A stretch of DNA of 64,000 bases from Multifurca ochricompacta (GCA_022496185.1 WTXG01000066.1:1-64000), one strand, 5' to 3'; positions 22,541 to 34,824 are shown, counted from the stretch's first letter. Notes: a model not told the origin generated them from the letters alone. Translations and numbers: made by a program.

Positions 22541-23885
22541 TGTAACGCTCAGCGGGGCGTTGCTGTGCGACATGCACCGGTCGGCGTGAGTCCACTGACA
22601 TTAGTCCGGCACTAGTCAGCCACATCCGCGGCACCCGACACTGTGGGTCCGGGATCTACAACAAGCCTGGCTCAACAGGGCCAGGCTCTTAGCTTCAGGA
22701 TGGATAGGAAGTTGTGCTATAACCAAGCACAGAGAAAGACGGGAAGAGTCAGCCAAAGGGAGCTAATCCCCTAAGGCTGTTGAGTGGGAATCAGACTCAG
22801 CTGCAGTGCCAGAAGCACGTCAAGCAAACTGAGCTCAAGGGAAGTGGCAGAGGGGTTCAAAAGGAAGGGTACACACCCATTGCCAGAGGCAATGGGGGTC
22901 CCTGCAGGGATCTCAAGGATGCAGAAAAGGGGGGAAAAGGCTTCTGATGTATTGGGGTCTAAGATCTCTAGGCTGAAGGCCCAAGAGGTCAAATCTGGGG
23001 TTGTACAAACTGTCTACAGGGTCTTATATACTGTATGGGGATCTGGTTTGTAGCTAATCAGGAACAGGGTCAGAGTCCTTATCATCCAATAGCAGATAAG
23101 ATGTCAAGTATAGTCCATGATAAGGATAAGCCTTATCAGAAGCATAATCATGTGGGACAGCCCCACAGGAGTCATATCAGTGTGGGAGGATTCCCACCAG
23201 GGTCAGGGGTAAATGGGGAGATAACAGGTCCCACAGGAGTCAGGGTGGATGTGGGGATACTCCCACAGGAATCAGAGAAGCGAATGATAAGCCAGATGGG
23301 CCATGTGATCAGAAAAGGGTAAATGATCAGATGAAGATGCTGTGATCAGGGTCAGGGATCACATGGTCCAAAGTCACATGGTTAGGGATCACATGGTCAA
23401 GGATCACATGGCCAGGAGTCACATGGCCAGGAGTCACATGACTGGCAGAGGGTCAAGTACAAGCCAAAGTCGAAGATTAGATTGGCAGGGACAGTGTCAG
23501 AGATCCTATGGGTGTCAGCCACAGAGACAGGGTACAGATACTGGCCAAGACAAAGGCCAAGCATCAGGAGAAGGGGGGTCTACAGCCAACAGCACAGTAG
23601 CTGAACTATCAGTGGGTCAGGTGCAGGTGTCAGGAATGGGGTCCTATGAGTGTCATATCACAGGCATCAGGGTGGGGTCCTGGGCACACAGGCCACAGGC
23701 ATCAGACAGGGTCCCAAGGCAGTAAGCCAAGGGCATCAAGTCAAAGGTCCTAGGCACAAGGCCATAGGCATCTGGGTTCTGGGGCCAAAGTGGTCAAGGG
23801 ATGGTGGAATAGGGGAATGGACACTCAAGTGTGGTACAAGGGGGAGGTGCAGTGTAAGGGTCAGGAAAAGAGTAGGGTCGTAACA
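22541..23885 (-). mobile_element. Solo LTR-4, minus orientation (1345 bp), TSD gaagg
   Basis: On + it reads TGTAACGCTC ... GTCGTAACA, flanked by gaagg (22536-22540 and 23886-23890). It splits the Gag zinc-knuckle codons. It is nearly full-length colinear with 15563-16903 in inverse orientation. Confidence 0.92.
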
Positions 23886-24105
23886 GAAGGTGCTTTCACT
23901 GCAAAGCGCAAGGACACATGTCAAGGGAATGCCCAAAAAAAGGAGTACGAGTGGTGGAAGCAACTGTTACACCTATCTGTAACAACCCACCAACTGTTGA
24001 CAAGAAAATGCCGATGAAGGAAGAAAAGGTGCAAGAAATATGGGCGAACATGATGAAGGAGAGCGAAGAAGTGCGAGCCATTCTGGTAGAGAAGGCATTT
24101 GCTAA

Positions 24106-26353
24106 AAAGGATTTTTGATTGGCTCAAACCCATTGGCCTGGGCACAAGCATTACATGTAACCTCTGTGTATACTAGTTGCTTCAAATCCCTGAAAATACC
24201 AGTACATTTCGAGACTACACAGAAGACAGCCGACTGTGACATCCTGATTGATTCAGGAGCCACCAATAACTTCATCAGCCCACAAATGGCAAGAACCATG
24301 GGATTAGGGATGCTGGCACTCCCCCAGGAAAAGAATATCTGGAATATTGATGGAACTGCCAATCAAGCAGGAAAGATTACACACTACACTGACCTTAATG
24401 TCCAAGTAGGGGAAAGGACGAAAGTCATCTGCTTTCTAGTCACCAATTTAGGCGAAGAGGATTTAGTTCTGGGATATCCCTGGCTCGCTGCATTCAAACC
24501 CAAAGTCAACTGGAGCGATGCGACCATGGACAAAGACTCCTACCCTGTTCTCATCACATCGATGGGGTACGACTACACGGCTCGACATTCGGCAGTATGA
24601 AGGACAGAGAGAGAGGAAGAGGACCCGGGTTACTGCTTCACTACCAAAGCATCAGAACTTGTGCAGAAGGCAGTGGAGGGGCATACAGAAAAGACTTTCG
24701 AGGAAGTAGTGCCAGAGGAGTATCACTGACACTGGAAGGTATTCTCAGAGGAGGAATCGCAACACTTTCCCCCTGCACAACCATGGGACCACACCATTGA
24801 TTTCATACCTGACACCCCATCAGCAGTCGACTGTAAAATCTACCCATTATCACAGGCAGAACAGACAGCGCTCACAACATTCCTTGAGGAACAGCTTGTG
24901 AAAGGGTACATTCATCCATCAAAGTCACCATACACGTCGCCATTCTTCTTCATCAAAAAGAAAGATGGCAAACTTCAACCTGTTCAGGATTACTGACGGA
25001 TAAACACCTATACTGTGAAAAACACCTACCCGTTGCCGCTTATATCAGAGCTCATCGATACCATGTGGGACAAGTCCTTGTTCTCTAAAATGGATGTCCA
25101 CTGGGGTTACAACAATATTCAGATCAAGGAAGGAGACCAATGTAAAGCGGCATTTAAAACCAACCAGGGGCTCTTTGAGCCAAACATTATGTTCTTCAGT
25201 CTTACCAACTCGCCTGCCACCTTTCAATCTATGATGAACCACATTTTCCATGACCTCATCCTTACAGGCGAAGTAGTGGTGTACATGGATGACATACTAG
25301 TGGCTACCACAAACAACTTGACCCATCATCGAGAATGAGTGCACCAGGTGCTAGACATCCTGCACAAATATGACCTGTACCTCAAACCAGCCAAGTGCTC
25401 GTTCGAACAACAAAGTGTCGAGTACCTGGGAGTTATCCTAGAGGGAGGACATGTGCAGATGGACCTGGTGAAGGTACAAGGAATCCGGGAATGGCCTACA
25501 CCCATGTGTGTCAAGGATGTGCGATCCTTCATTGGATTTTGCAACTTTTATCAATGATTTGTCCAGGGATTCTCAGGGATTGCCCAACCACTGAACAGAT
25601 TGTTAAAAAAGGATGTACCTTGGCATTGGGCAGATGAACAGCAGCGAGCCTTTGAGCAAATCCGAGATATCATCAGCTCAGAACCAGTCCTCCTACAGCC
25701 AGATCTGGAGAAGCCCTTTGAACTCAAAGTCGATGCATCCCACTTCACCAACGGCGCCATATTGAATCAGAGGGATATAATGGGACTACTTCACCCGGTT
25801 GCTTTCTACTCGGAGACATTTTCACCAGCAGAATGAAATTATGACATCTGGGATAGAGAATTGCTCGCCATTGTAAAAGCACTACAACATTGGCGACCAT
25901 ACCTAGCAGGGACACCTCACAAGACCATTATCCATACCAATCACTCCAATTTACTTTATTGGAAGGAACCCCACAAGAATAGCCAACGGGTCGCTCACAA
26001 AGTCTTGGAGCTGGAAGAGTACAACTTCATACTGAAACATATCACAGGAAGTTGCAATGCACATGCAGACGCCCTGTCACAATGACCCGATTTAAGCAGT
26101 GGAGAAGAAGACAATAGTAATATCACGGTACTCCCAGAAGAGGTTTTTGCAAAGAATGCAGTCATCAGTCTTCATGACATGGACCTGTGGGCTCAGGTAT
26201 CACAGAATATGAACCAGTAGTTATGTGAATCATGGGCAGAGGCACATAATCTGAAGAAGATTAACAGCCTATGGTGGAAGGATGGGGATCGTCTCGTTGT
26301 CACCGGTGGCAACAACATTAAGAGGGGGGTGATCCATTTTCACCACAACCTTC
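24106..26353 (+). pseudogene. Element 2 pol, first part: protease, RT, RNase H
   Basis: Open in the -1 frame from about 24115. Protease (ILIDSGATNNFISP, then LGYPWLAAFKP) is followed by RT ([43 protein letters not shown] at about 25278-25310) and RNase H (KVDASHFTNGAIL; TNHSNLLYW, where the second catalytic Asp position reads Asn). A run of frame changes after 24600 and TGA codons at 24994, 25336, 25555 and others inactivate it. It stops at element 3; the integrase resumes at 33504. Confidence 0.9.
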
Positions 26354-27061
26354 TGTGATGCTTTTTGTCAATGTAACGGTTTGTGATGCGCTTGTGACGC
26401 GCGTGTGACTTTTGTGACAGTTTTTCGACCCACATGCGTTCGACTTTCATCTCAACATTTGGACTTCTCACTCCGAGTCATGTGACTGGAGTTGATGATC
26501 TTTTCTTATCTGATCTGATTTTCGGACTTAGACTGACTTGGACTGGCACTCATTTACTTTTGGAGTGGGTGCAACACCACTTACATTTCCTGTCTCAATC
26601 TCCACTGGAGATTCACATGGACTTTTACTTTACTGAACTGAATATTCTCCTTTACTTACAAAGACACTAGAATACTTGTATTTAAGGAGGACACTAGTAG
26701 AGACAGACTTTAAGTCTGTTCTCTTGTATCTAATACAGGTTTACTGTGCTTCACCCAGAATTCCCTTGAACTCCCTAAGCTGCAACTTAGGGAGCCTTCA
26801 CCCCAGACCTCCAGCAGGGCTTATTGCCACTGCTTCAACTCGCCTCTTGCACACATGCCCCTCCTACCTTGTGTGGGCCTTGAACCCTGACCGCGGCCCT
26901 CTGTGGTTCGCCTTGACACCCTGACTTGACTTGCCTTTGATAGTCTTGACCTTAATCCTGGAACTGACTTGTCCTTGACAGTTTTGACCTTGCAGATACT
27001 CCATATCTTGAAGGGGCTTGACCAGAACGACCCTTGACACAGCAGAGACCTGGCTGTGACA
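26354..27061 (+). repeat. 5' LTR of element 3 (708 bp)
   Basis: TGTGATGC ... GGCTGTGACA. Same length as the 3' LTR (32791-33498). Contains the TATA-like tatttaag and the predicted RNA start described separately. Confidence 0.95.
26679..26722 (+). promoter_or_regulatory. LTR-3 core promoter and predicted RNA 5' end
   Basis: tatttaag (26679-26686) lies 31 bp upstream of ttaagtctgttct (26710-26722). That 13-mer is the exact reverse complement of the sequence two bases downstream of the LTR. The same 13-mer core is kept, with at most small changes, in the diverged LTR-3 copies at 9619 and 21085. Confidence 0.75.
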
Positions 27062-27063
27062 TT

Positions 27064-27076
27064 AGAACAGACTTAA
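27064..27076 (+). promoter_or_regulatory. Self-priming primer-binding site of element 3
   Basis: agaacagacttaa starts two bases after the 5' LTR and is a perfect 13-nt complement of 26710-26722. The spacing equals that of the family-1 elements. It suggests priming by the folded RNA 5' end rather than by a tRNA. Confidence 0.8.
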
Positions 27077-27608
27077 TCGAACTTAGAACAAAAGAACTTA
27101 CCGAATGCGCAAGGCGACGACGACACGTCCCTCGCCCCAACACCAGACACCCAGACACCAATGACCCCGATCGCCGGCCCCAGAACTTAAGAAGAAAGAA
27201 GACTTACCCAGACCCACAAGGCGATGACAACGTGCCCCTTTCCCAAACCCTGAATGAAGACGTCTTATTCCGCAAGGGAACCTCGGACGCCTTCGCACAA
27301 CAACTCCCCCTTTTCCCGAATCCCCGAATGACAACATCCTACGCCACGCGTGAACCCCAGACCCCCTTCGACAGACGACATCCTACTCCACGCAAGAGTC
27401 GCAGACACCTTCGACAGACAACACACCCTTCGAGTACCAGTCGCCAACCCGAAACCTAGGGGACAGATCAGTAACACAGAACCTTGAAAGAATCTTACCT
27501 GAGAACCAGAACCATTTCACCCTTCTTGCGAGTGATTCCCTGACTGACAGTGTCCCACACGACACCAAACCAACAAACCCCGAATCCTTACTTGAACCTC
27601 GACTGGAA

Positions 27609-30600
27609 ATGTGACTACTCCAGGGATTTCCATTGACCTCCATCGAAACGAATCTTGCACCTGTAGACGACCTCCTTCCCATCCGACTAACCGACGACGT
27701 CGACCCGGAGCTGAAAAGGAACACACGCTGGTTAGAATTACGAAAGGAGAACACACCTTTCAGGGGATATTGGGTTCCCTACTGACATACGCGGCTCGCA
27801 GTCGACCTTTACCAAGACTTGGTACCACGTCCATCCTAACTACCTAGGACAGATAGAGGCTATTAGAGTAGCCCCAAACGAAACTGAAATAAACGCACCT
27901 AAACCCTCCAGAACCCCACTAACCGAACATATCCTCCAACCGATTTTCAAAGCACTACCAACAGGAGCAAATCTGGACCCGATGTCGACCACATTTCATG
28001 AACCCCAACCTAGACAACGACAACAATCAGCTAACCCAGAAGACCCAGAAGGAGAATACACAGACTTACTAACAACCATGACACCCAAAGACGAGACGAC
28101 CGGAGGATGAATAGAAGGGGTACCGCCCCCATTCTTCGACGGAAACTGAGGAGAGGCAGAGCATTGGTGGGCTCAAGTAGAGCTCCACATCTTCCTGAAT
28201 AGCCAAGTGACAGCCATAAAAAACGAGATCTCCAGAATATCGTATGTGTTGGCCCTAATGAGAGGACCCAAGATTAGCCAATGGGTGACAGAGCAGACGA
28301 GGTGGCTAGCCAATGTAGCCCATATCAGAATTCAAGAGCCGCACCCGTGGGAGAAATTCCGACAAACGTTTCAGGCGGCATTCGCCGATGAAAACGCTGA
28401 GCAAAAAGCACTAGGAGAGTTAGAGAAACTCCGAATGACAAATGGAAGCATTGACAATTACATCGCTGATTTCCGAGATCTCGCAGCTCAGGCCGGACTG
28501 CACCTGGATGACCTGGCAACACGGCAGAGTTTCCAGAAAGGATTACCACGGAGACTCGTGCAGACCATGACTACCCAGGACAGCCCCCAGACGTTTGACG
28601 AAACAGCAAATTCAGCTCGAAGATACCACGCGAACTGGGTCTTCATCCAGAGCCTTCTTGGAAACAAAACAACAACCACTAGTCGAAACGGTAATCAAGG
28701 GGTAAAATTCACGCTCCCTCGATGATGCGCTCCAAATACCATGAACATCGGGACAAACAGAAAGGCAGTTACCACGGAGGACAAAGAACATTATAGAAGA
28801 GAGGGTCGATGCTTTGAGTGTGGACGCCAAGGACATCTTATTAGAGATTGCCCAGACAAAACACCACGACAAACTACGACTGCCCCGACCCGGACTGCCA
28901 CTATCACAAATGTCACTCTGACGACTGCAACAGTACCCACCAGATCAAACGTCTCAAAGCCGACAGTGAATATTGCGGCAATCGCGGCTTCCTTGAAATC
29001 CATGACCAACAACCAACGCCTCGAACTGCAGGGTCAATTTAAAAATGACAAGGATTTTTTGTATCGCTTGAACGGCGCAGCATTCATTCGAGCAATAGTT
29101 TCACATCATGTATTCATCTCACCTATCTGGGCAATGAATGTGGTTATCCCTCTCCATGGTGTGAAAGAGAAGGCCAGCATAGAGGCACTTGTTGATAGTG
29201 GTGCAACAGAGAATTTTATCAATCACAGAACAGTCATCAAATACCGACTCCCGACCAAACGACTCATGATCCCCAAGAAATTACAAACACTGATGGAACC
29301 CCTAATGCCACCCCGAACATTGATCAATATGTGGATCTCGATATAACTACCAACAACCAATCTAAGCGACACCGATTCTACATTGCGTGATCGGAACAGA
29401 CCAAATGATCTTAGGCTATCCCTGGTTCGCTGCTAGTAACCCGCTCATAAACTGGACGCAAGGGCGTTTGATGCAATCGATCCAACTCAGCGTACCAGGA
29501 GCACACATTCGAAGATTGAACATCGCTCAGGAATTAGCGATCAAAGCAAAAGATAATCTTGAGCGCTCTTGGGATCAGATCGTGCCGAAGGAGTACCATC
29601 GACATCAGAAGGTGTTCAGCGACCAGGAAGCGCAGCGATTCCCTGAGGCCCGGCCTTGGGATCACCGAATAGAATTAAAGCCAGATGCACTGTTGACGCT
29701 AGATTGTAAGATCTACCCACTGGGACCAGGAGAACAGGACGCGTTAAACAAATTCCTAGAGGAGCACCTACAGAAGGGGTATATTAAAGAGTCAAAATCG
29801 CCATACACATCGCCCTTCTTCTTCATCAAGAAGAAGGATGGGAAACTCAGACCGGTCCAGGACTATCACAAATTAAATCAGTGGACGATCTGAAACACTT
29901 ATCCATTACCATTGATCCCGAGCTCATCGACCGTGTCCGCGGCAGCACTTTATTCACAAAGATGGATGTCCGCTGGGGGTATAACAACATCCAAATAGTC
30001 CCTGAGGATAGATGGAAGGCAGCTTTTAAGACCAATCGCGGCCTGTACGAACCAAACGTTATGTTCTTTGGACTTACAAACTCTCCGGCAACATTCCAGA
30101 CCATGATGAATGCGGAATTCAGAGAGGAACTTAACGAACAAGACGAAGCTGGGAAAGCCTGGTTCACTGTCTACATGGATGACATTCTAATCCACACCAA
30201 TCACAACCTCTGAGATCATCAGTCCAAAGTCCATCGCATCTTAGATAAACTCAGTCAATTGGATCTTTATCTTAAGCCAGGGAAATGCGCCTTTGAGCAA
30301 ACGCGCATCGAGTACCTAGGGCTTATTTTAGAAGCGAATCAGGTCCACATGGATCCAGTCAAAGTAGAAGGCATCGCAGCCTGGAAAACGCCCACAACTG
30401 TAAAAGAAATACGCTCGTTTCTCGGATTCTGCCAATTCTATTGACGGTTCATCCAAGGATTCAGTAAAATTGCAGCTCCGTTGAATGTGCTTACTAGCGC
30501 CAAGAACCCCTGGAGATGGACAGAAACAGAACAGAAAGCATTTGACATCCTCAAACAGCACGTAACCTCCCAACCTGTGTTAATGCAACCGGACTTCGAG

Positions 30601-32357
30601 GAGCCCTTCATCGTAGACGCGGATGCTTCAGGCTATGCTCTTGGGGCAACCCTCAGCCAAAAGGACCCCGAGGGATGACTACATCCAATCGCTTACCTGT
30701 CAAAAACCTTAGATGCAACACAACATAATTGGGACATCTACGATCGAGAGCTATTCGCGATCATCATTGCGTTTAGATCGTGGTGTCAATATCTCCTAGG
30801 CACTAAGCACAAAGTCCAAGTGCGCACTGATCATAACAATCTCCAGTATTTCAAAGAACCTCAGAAACTCAATCACCAACAAGCTAGATGGCTTCAGGAA
30901 TTGGCTGATTTCGACTTCACACTGGAGCACGTCCCTGGGAAGCTCCACACCGTTGCTGACATGCTCTCCCAATGACCAGATGCGGATCAAGGCGAGAACG
31001 ATAACAACGAAGTCACGGTCTTACCAGCAGAGTTATTTGTTAAGATGATGCAGTCAATGAAACGTCCCTTCCCCAGTACCCTTCCAGAACAACGCGAAAT
31101 TCTACAACGATACCACGATCATGTGTTAGCAGGACACCCTGGAATCGACAAAACCACACGCGGAGTACAACGCGAGTTTGAAGGAGGAGATCTGAAGGAA
31201 TTTGTATGAGAATATGTCCAAGGATGCGCCAAATGTCAGGAGAATAAGCTGAAACTCACGAAGAAGGCGCCAATCTTTCCACTAGATGTACCGGCAACTG
31301 ACGGCCCATTTCAATATATTGCTATGGATCTCATCACGGATCTCCTGCCGGCTGGGAGGTATGACATGGTACTCACGATCATAGATCAGGGATGTTCTAA
31401 GGCAGCCAAATTCATACCCTGTTCTAAGGATATCACAGGTGAGGGCATTGCTACGCTCTACTATCGCCATCTCCTCCCGTTCTTTGGAGTCCTGCGACGC
31501 ATCATCTCCGATTGAGATCCGCGGTTTACATCGCATTTCTCGTGTGCGCTAGCAAAAGTCCTTCAAGTTCAACAGAATTTATCAACAGTGTTTCACCCTC
31601 GGACAGATGGATCTAGTGAACGCATGAACCTTTGGCTCGAACAGTACTTACGACTCTGGATAAGCGAGGATCAACACCGATGGCCCGAGTACCTACCACT
31701 TGCAGAATACATCCACAATTCTTGGCCACATGATAAAACGAAACTCTCTCCGCATGTACTCATCCACGGCATGCAGTTTGACTGGAAGGCTGAAGCTAGT
31801 GATACTAACGTTCCACAGGTTGACGAGCATATGCGCAATCTACGCGATGCTCGATCTTGCGCAGAACATGCACTCTGAACGACCACGGATCTATCGGCCC
31901 GACCACAATTCGAGATCGGCGCGCAGGTCTGGCTTGAAGGAAAGCACCTGAAGACTCATTTCCCCTCGTCTAAACTGGCCCCTCGTCGCTATGGGCCATT
32001 TGCTATCTCAGCTTGTATTTCCCCTGTTGCCTATCGCTTAGCTCTGCCAGACCACATGAGGATTCACAATGTATTCCACATTGATCTTTTATCGCCTTAC
32101 TGGAAACTGATGCTCATGGCCCTAATTACGCGAGGCCCCCTCCTGATCTTATCAATCAAGAAGAAGAGTATGAAGTGGACACTATCTTGAATCATTGCAC
32201 TTATGGGCGCTCAAAGAAACTCCAATATTTAATCAGCTGGAAAGGTTATCCCACTAGTGATAACTCTTGGGTCGATGAGCAAGATTGCCATGCACCAGAT
32301 CTTATCGAAGCGTATTCTAGTTCACTATCTAGGCGCCAGGGTCGGCACCAGTCTTGA
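27609..32357 (+). pseudogene. Element 3 gag-pol
   Basis: The likely start is ATG 27609, followed at once by a TGA where CGA is plausible. Gag: VDPELKRNTRWLELRK, capsid core about 28110-28620 (PPPFFDGN, GELEKLRMTNGSIDNYIADFRDLAAQ), knuckle CFECGRQGHLIRDC about 28810. Gag and protease (ALVDSGATENFINH, about 29187) share one frame. RT follows (FFFIKKKDGKLRPVQDY; KMDVRWGYNN; VYMDDILIHT about 30170), then RNase H (DADASGYALGATL; RTDHNNLQYF), integrase (HHxC-type region about 31115-31240; MDLITDLL; IISD; PRTDGSSERMN), GPY-like module and chromodomain (KLQYLISWKGYPTSDNSWV). In-frame TGA: 27612, 27783, 28108, 28147, 28723, 29891, 30211, 30442, 30676, 30973, 31207, 31513, 31876. Frame changes lie near 27800, 29285, 29390, 29900 and 32110. 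Bases 27077-27608 are leader. Confidence 0.88.
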
Positions 32358-32790
32358 GAGGGGGGTAAATTCTGGCAATTAAAGACAACTTCGCTACTTT
32401 CCTTAACGCTTCCGCCTCCAACAAACGCTCCCTTGAGATGGATCAAGATTCACATCCCTAATAGGCTTAGCCTTAGACGACCTTCGCGATCATGCGACCT
32501 ACGCAGAGATTGCACGTTACCATTATGTTAATAGACGACCCAGATATTATCTACGAACTCGCGCGTTGACGGCAGCAAGCGGACCGGGCCGACTGTGATA
32601 CCCACATCTTATCTGGAGGACGACACATCACGCACACCAACCAGAACTTCACATGACACTCCAATCAGACGAGATCAGACGCTCTCGACGCCATCGACGA
32701 CGCAAAAGATCTCCACCTTCCCCTGCGTGTCACTGGGGCGACTCTAATCAACTGAGCTTAGGGGCAAGCTCAACCGTACAACAGGGGTGA
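32358..32790 (+). other. Element 3 3' untranslated region with polypurine tract
   Basis: No ORF comparable to the ORF3 of family 1 is present. The end, caacaggggtga (32779-32790), abuts the 3' LTR and is the likely polypurine tract. Confidence 0.6.
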
Positions 32791-33498
32791 TGTGACGCTT
32801 TTTGTCAATGTAACAGTTTGTGATGCGCTTGTGACGCACGTGTGACTTTTGTGATGGTTTTTCGACCCACACGCGTTCAACTTTCATCTCAATGTTTGGA
32901 CTTCTCACTCCGAGTCATGTGACTGGAGTTGATGATCTTTTCTTATCTGATCTGATTTTCGGACTTAGACTGACTTGGACTGGCACTCATTTACTTTTGG
33001 AGTGGGTGCAACACCACTTACATTTCCTGTCTCAATCTCCACTGGAGATTCACATGGACTTTTACTTTACTGAACTGAATATTCTCCTTTACTTACAAAG
33101 ACACTAGAATACTTGTATTTAAGGAGGACACTAGTAGAGACAGACTTTAAGTCTGTTCTCTTGTATCTAATACAGGTTTACTGTGCTTCACCCAGAATTC
33201 CCTTGAACTCCCTAAGCTGCAACTTAGGGAGCCTTCACCCCAGACCTCCAGCAGGGCTTATTGCCACTGCTTCGACTCGCCTCTTGCACGCATGCCCCTC
33301 CTACCTTGTGTGGGCCTTGAACCCTGACCGCGGCCCTCTGTGGTTCGCCTTGACACCCTGACTTGACTTGCCTTTGATAGTCTTGACCTTAATCCTGGAA
33401 CTGACTTGTCCTTGACAGTTTTGACCTTGCAGATACTCCATATCTTGAAGGGGCTTGACCAGAACGACCCTTGACACAGCAGAGACCTGGCTGTGACA
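32791..33498 (+). repeat. 3' LTR of element 3 (708 bp)
   Basis: TGTGACGC ... GGCTGTGACA. Relative to the 5' LTR it keeps CpG at some sites where the 5' copy has TpG/CpA and the reverse at others; no other mismatches and no indels were found on direct reading. Confidence 0.95.
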
Positions 33499-34747
33499 CC
33501 TTCCCTCAGCAGGACACCCCGGCATTACCAACATGTACGCCCTGGCTAAATGAGACTACTGGTGGCCAAATATGAAGAAGGATGTGGAGGATTATGTGAA
33601 AGGATGCACAGAGTGCCAAGCCAATAAAGTAAACATGCACCCACACCCACCAGCACCATTCCCAATCACACCCACAGCCTCACAACCATTCCAAACCATT
33701 GCCATGGACTTCATTGTTAAACTCCCCGTTTCCAGAGGCTTTGACTCCATCTTGACCATCACCAACCATGACTGTTCGAAAGCGGCATTATTCATACCAT
33801 GCAATGAATCCGTCACAGCAGAAGGAGTGGCCAAACTCTACCTAGATCATGTCTACAGGCACTATGGCCTCCCCGAGAAGATCATTTCAGACCACGACCC
33901 ACGTTTCACCTCTGCATTTGCCAAGGCACTCTGCAAGGTCTTGGACATAACTCAGAACATCTCGACGGCCTATCACCCTCAGACAGATGGACAATCAGAA
34001 AGGACAAACCAGTGGCTCGAGCAATATCTTCAATTTTGGTGCAACAGACGACAAGACAATTGGGCTGACTGGCTAGTGACGGCTGAGTTTGCACATAACT
34101 CCTGGCCCAATGGCACCACTAAGACCCCCCCATTTTCACTCATCATGGGATGGACGCCCCGAACCACCTGGACCGAGAAACCTATAAACGTCCCATCAGC
34201 TGTGCAGCGTGTCAACCAATGGGAAGAGATCTGGAAATCAGCCAATGAGAACCTGTTAAAGGCACAAAAGGTCCTTTCAGAAAGACCTTCAAAGTTCACA
34301 CCTTATCAGACCAATGACCTTGTCTGGCTGGAAGGGAAGAACATCCACACGTCACACCCAACCACCAAACTAGCACCCCGATGTCACGGACCATTTGAGA
34401 TAACAAGGAAGCTGTCAGATGTGTCATATGAACTCAAACTCCCACCCACATGGAAGATCCATCCGGTCTTCCACACCAAACTTTTGACACCTTACAAAGA
34501 AACATCCCTACATGGGGAAAACTTCCTGAGACCCCCCCCTGACCTTATTGATGGAGAAGCGGAATGGGAAGTGGAACAGATTCTAGACTCACTACATAAA
34601 GGCCAAGGGTGCAAGCTACATTACCTTGTTAAGTGGAAAGGATTCCCAGACTCCAACAACTTGTGGGAGCCAGCCAGGAATATCTTTGCTCTGGTCCTTA
34701 TCTCGGAGTTCCACACCCAACATCCAGAAGCACCCAAGGACAGTTAA
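33499..34747 (+). pseudogene. Element 2 pol, second part: integrase and chromodomain
   Basis: It resumes in the zinc domain (SAGHPGITNMYALAK, then a TGA at an expected Arg, DYYWWPN-type segment, CTECQANK) and is then open for 391 codons from 33572. DDE core: AMDFIVKLPVSRGFDS, IISDHDPRF, PQTDGQSERTNQW. The GPY-like module (HGPFEITRKLSDVSYEL) and chromodomain (WEVEQILDS, YLVKWKGFPDSNNLWEPA) follow. It ends TAA 34745-34747. This is the longest uninterrupted integrase in the window. Confidence 0.92.
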
Positions 34748-34824
34748 AAGGAACTGCCTCAGACCCCAATCAAACCCCCCAGTACATGCTCTCACAGCAA
34801 CATCCTACCACCGAACAATTCATC

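Larger units (their letters stand above)
19368..24118 (+). pseudogene. Element 2 gag (split by two LTR-4 insertions)
   Basis: Pieces 19368-20311, 22198-22540 and 23891-24118. The ancestral ATG is GTG here (compare element 1). The order is as in element 1: YYIYHDGRYQPVEYDDEKRVWY, Pro-rich linker with PPPPPPPAM, capsid core (GDRSQSKKFMLEF; LNEQIESGCRTTSEGLWETI), then a CCHC knuckle CFHCKAQGHMSREC intact at about 23893-23934. It ends KKDF-TGA at 24116-24118 in the 0 frame while pol is open in the -1 frame. Confidence 0.88.
26354..33498 (+). mobile_element. Element 3: complete LTR-3 family Ty3/gypsy chromovirus, 7145 bp, TSD ccttc
   Basis: Flanked by ccttc (26349-26353 and 33499-33503), with no nested insertion. 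Two 708-bp LTRs differ at nine dinucleotides, every one of them a CpG versus TpG/CpA contrast. A single gag-pol frame is inferred. Coding potential is destroyed by at least thirteen TGA codons and about five frame changes. It is the innermost and probably youngest complete insertion of the nest. Confidence 0.95.

Noticed and set aside
26434..26924. ORFs repeated at 26434-26924 and 32892-33361
   Set aside because: They are identical because they are the two LTRs of element 3, not duplicated genes.
27034..27459. 141-codon ORF at the LTR/leader junction of element 3
   Set aside because: It begins inside the LTR, crosses the primer-binding site, and is Arg/Pro-rich without a Gag motif; the real gag start is better placed at 27609.
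27609..32357. TGA as a sense codon in the retroelements
   Set aside because: The TGA sites match CpG decay of CGA, frameshifts co-occur, and host genes here terminate or code normally, so recoding is not needed.
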